A stretch of DNA of 31,982 nt, taken from a virus. The notes beneath the pieces were generated by a model that was not told the DNA's origin, did no database searches, and was given only the letters and a program-made list of their open reading frames with translations. The stretch covers positions 1 to 31,982 of the IMG/VR virus record IMGVR_UViG_3300042898_004535; one strand, 5' to 3'. Both the position numbers and the translations under genes were made by a program. The number at the start of each line of letters is the position of its first letter. Within the stretch, counting starts at the first letter, position 1. Below, one piece after another: positions 31,221 through 31,982 of this stretch.

Positions 31221-31982
31221 GCATCTGTTCGTTGCTTTCTGTAATTCTCATATAGTTGTAGTCGACGTTGAAAATCTTGTGAGAATTCTTGTATCCGTCG
31301 TCTCGGTTTGCAATGATCTTTAATTTGTACTCTCGGTTGGCATACATAATTGGATCCTGGATAATACCAAAGAGTCCATCCACCGTTGCAACCAGTCCAG
31401 AAGATTCCGCTGCAGAAGTGATGGTCAAATCTGTAGAATCAAAATCCCCCTGTTTAGTCTGAGTAGCAGTCAAGATTGCCCATTCGTTTGCCATTGCAAT
31501 ACCTCTTAGATCTTCCGCAATCTGCTTGATCTTCATGTAGGTGTTCTCCGAGTTTGGATTTCTCCAGTTCTTCAGAATGTTGATGTAGTCAATTACCACA
31601 ACCTTAAATTTAATTCCGTGGTGCTCCTCAACCTTTCTGAGGTATCTCTCAATGTCCAGAGAAGAAGCCTGGGAGGTTGGGAATTCCTTGATCCAAATTC
31701 TGCCAGGAACTTTCAAGTTGTCGTACTGGACAGAACTGATCTTCTTCTTGATCATCTGGGTGTCGTTGGCTGCATTGTTGTACTCACCGATTGGGATGTT
31801 CAACATGTTAGCTCCGATCCTCTTAGCATACTTTCTGTCGTTCATCTCGAGGGTAATAATTGCCACGTTATTTCCCATCTTAGATGCTTGAATAGCCAAA
31901 TTACCCAGCCACAGTGACTTTCCGACTTTGGGCATTCCCATAAAGACGTACAGAGACTTTGCTGAAAATCCTCCACCCAGTA
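31210..31982 (-). CDS. 41: Replicative DNA helicase (T4 gp41/DnaB-like), N-terminus outside window
   Basis: The frame is open to the window edge, so this is the C-terminal ATPase domain of a longer protein. The ATG at 31941 is not the start: it falls inside the Walker A region (LYVFMGMPKVGKS), and upstream codons (LGGGFSAKS) continue the conserved strand. Other motifs are NVAIITLEMNDRKYAKRI (motif 1a), VVVIDYINIL (Walker B), AILTATQTKQGDF (motif 3) and KIIANRDDG near the C-terminus, in line with the RecA-like fold of hexameric helicases. It would unwind DNA ahead of the phage polymerase on the lagging strand. The last 11 bases overlap the next gene. RadA/KaiC-type ATPases are a less likely alternative. 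Confidence 0.88.
   Translation of the reverse strand, partial: LGGGFSAKSLYVFMGMPKVGKSLWLGNLAIQASKMGNNVAIITLEMNDRKYAKRIGANMLNIPIGEYNNAANDTQMIKKKISSVQYDNLKVPGRIWIKEFPTSQASSLDIERYLRKVEEHHGIKFKVVVIDYINILKNWRNPNSENTYMKIKQIAEDLRGIAMANEWAILTATQTKQGDFDSTDLTITSAAESSGLVATVDGLFGIIQDPIMYANREYKLKIIANRDDGYKNSHKIFNVDYNYMRITESNEQMHVE

Noticed and set aside
31210-31941. Helicase as a complete 243-residue gene starting at ATG 31941
   Set aside because: That ATG is inside the Walker A region and the reading frame continues to the window edge with conserved residues, so the gene is truncated by the window rather than short.

Overview
This window is a piece of a T4-like myovirus genome (contractile-tailed phage or prophage-like contig). 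Every gene I can support lies on the minus strand, so transcription runs from high to low coordinates, and genes are packed with overlaps or gaps of a few bases. The T4 family resemblance comes from a replicative helicase (gp41-like), the gp46/gp47 recombination nuclease, a gp15-like tail completion protein, both terminase subunits (gp16/gp17-like), a sheath (gp18-like) and two tail tube proteins (gp19-like). The host cannot be read from the sequence. PKD, LamG and collagen-like fibre modules and the A+T-rich base use would suit a Bacteroidota host, but that is only a guess.

Layout in transcription order. (1) 31982-27938: the C-terminal part of the helicase, a hypothetical protein, then gp47 and gp46. 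(2) 27937-24308: virion genes, namely a PKD-domain protein, the gp15-like protein, a small protein, a fibre with a long Ser/Thr-rich collagen-like repeat, and a LamG protein, closed by a clear intrinsic terminator at 24255-24282. (3) 24205-23930: a small coiled-coil protein. (4) 23876-10280: a 13-gene sugar cassette. It encodes glycosyltransferases of several folds, three proteins related to the TibC/Aah heptosyltransferases (one fused to an FkbM methyltransferase), free-standing methyltransferases, GDP-mannose 4,6-dehydratase and a second SDR enzyme. It looks more A+T-rich than its surroundings. (5) 10190-364: a large structural protein, terminase small and large subunits, an unusually long sheath protein and two tandem tail tube paralogues, followed by a truncated hypothetical gene at the window edge.

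In T4, genes 15, 16, 17, 18 and 19 are neighbours. Here the fibre genes and the whole sugar cassette sit between the gp15-like gene and gp16. The main hypothesis is that the phage makes and attaches its own glycan to a virion protein. The Ser/Thr-rich collagen-like stalk encoded just upstream is the most attractive acceptor. A second recurring signal is the sequence AGATAWATA (or a close variant) 21-31 bases upstream of several structural genes, resembling the T4 late promoter core.
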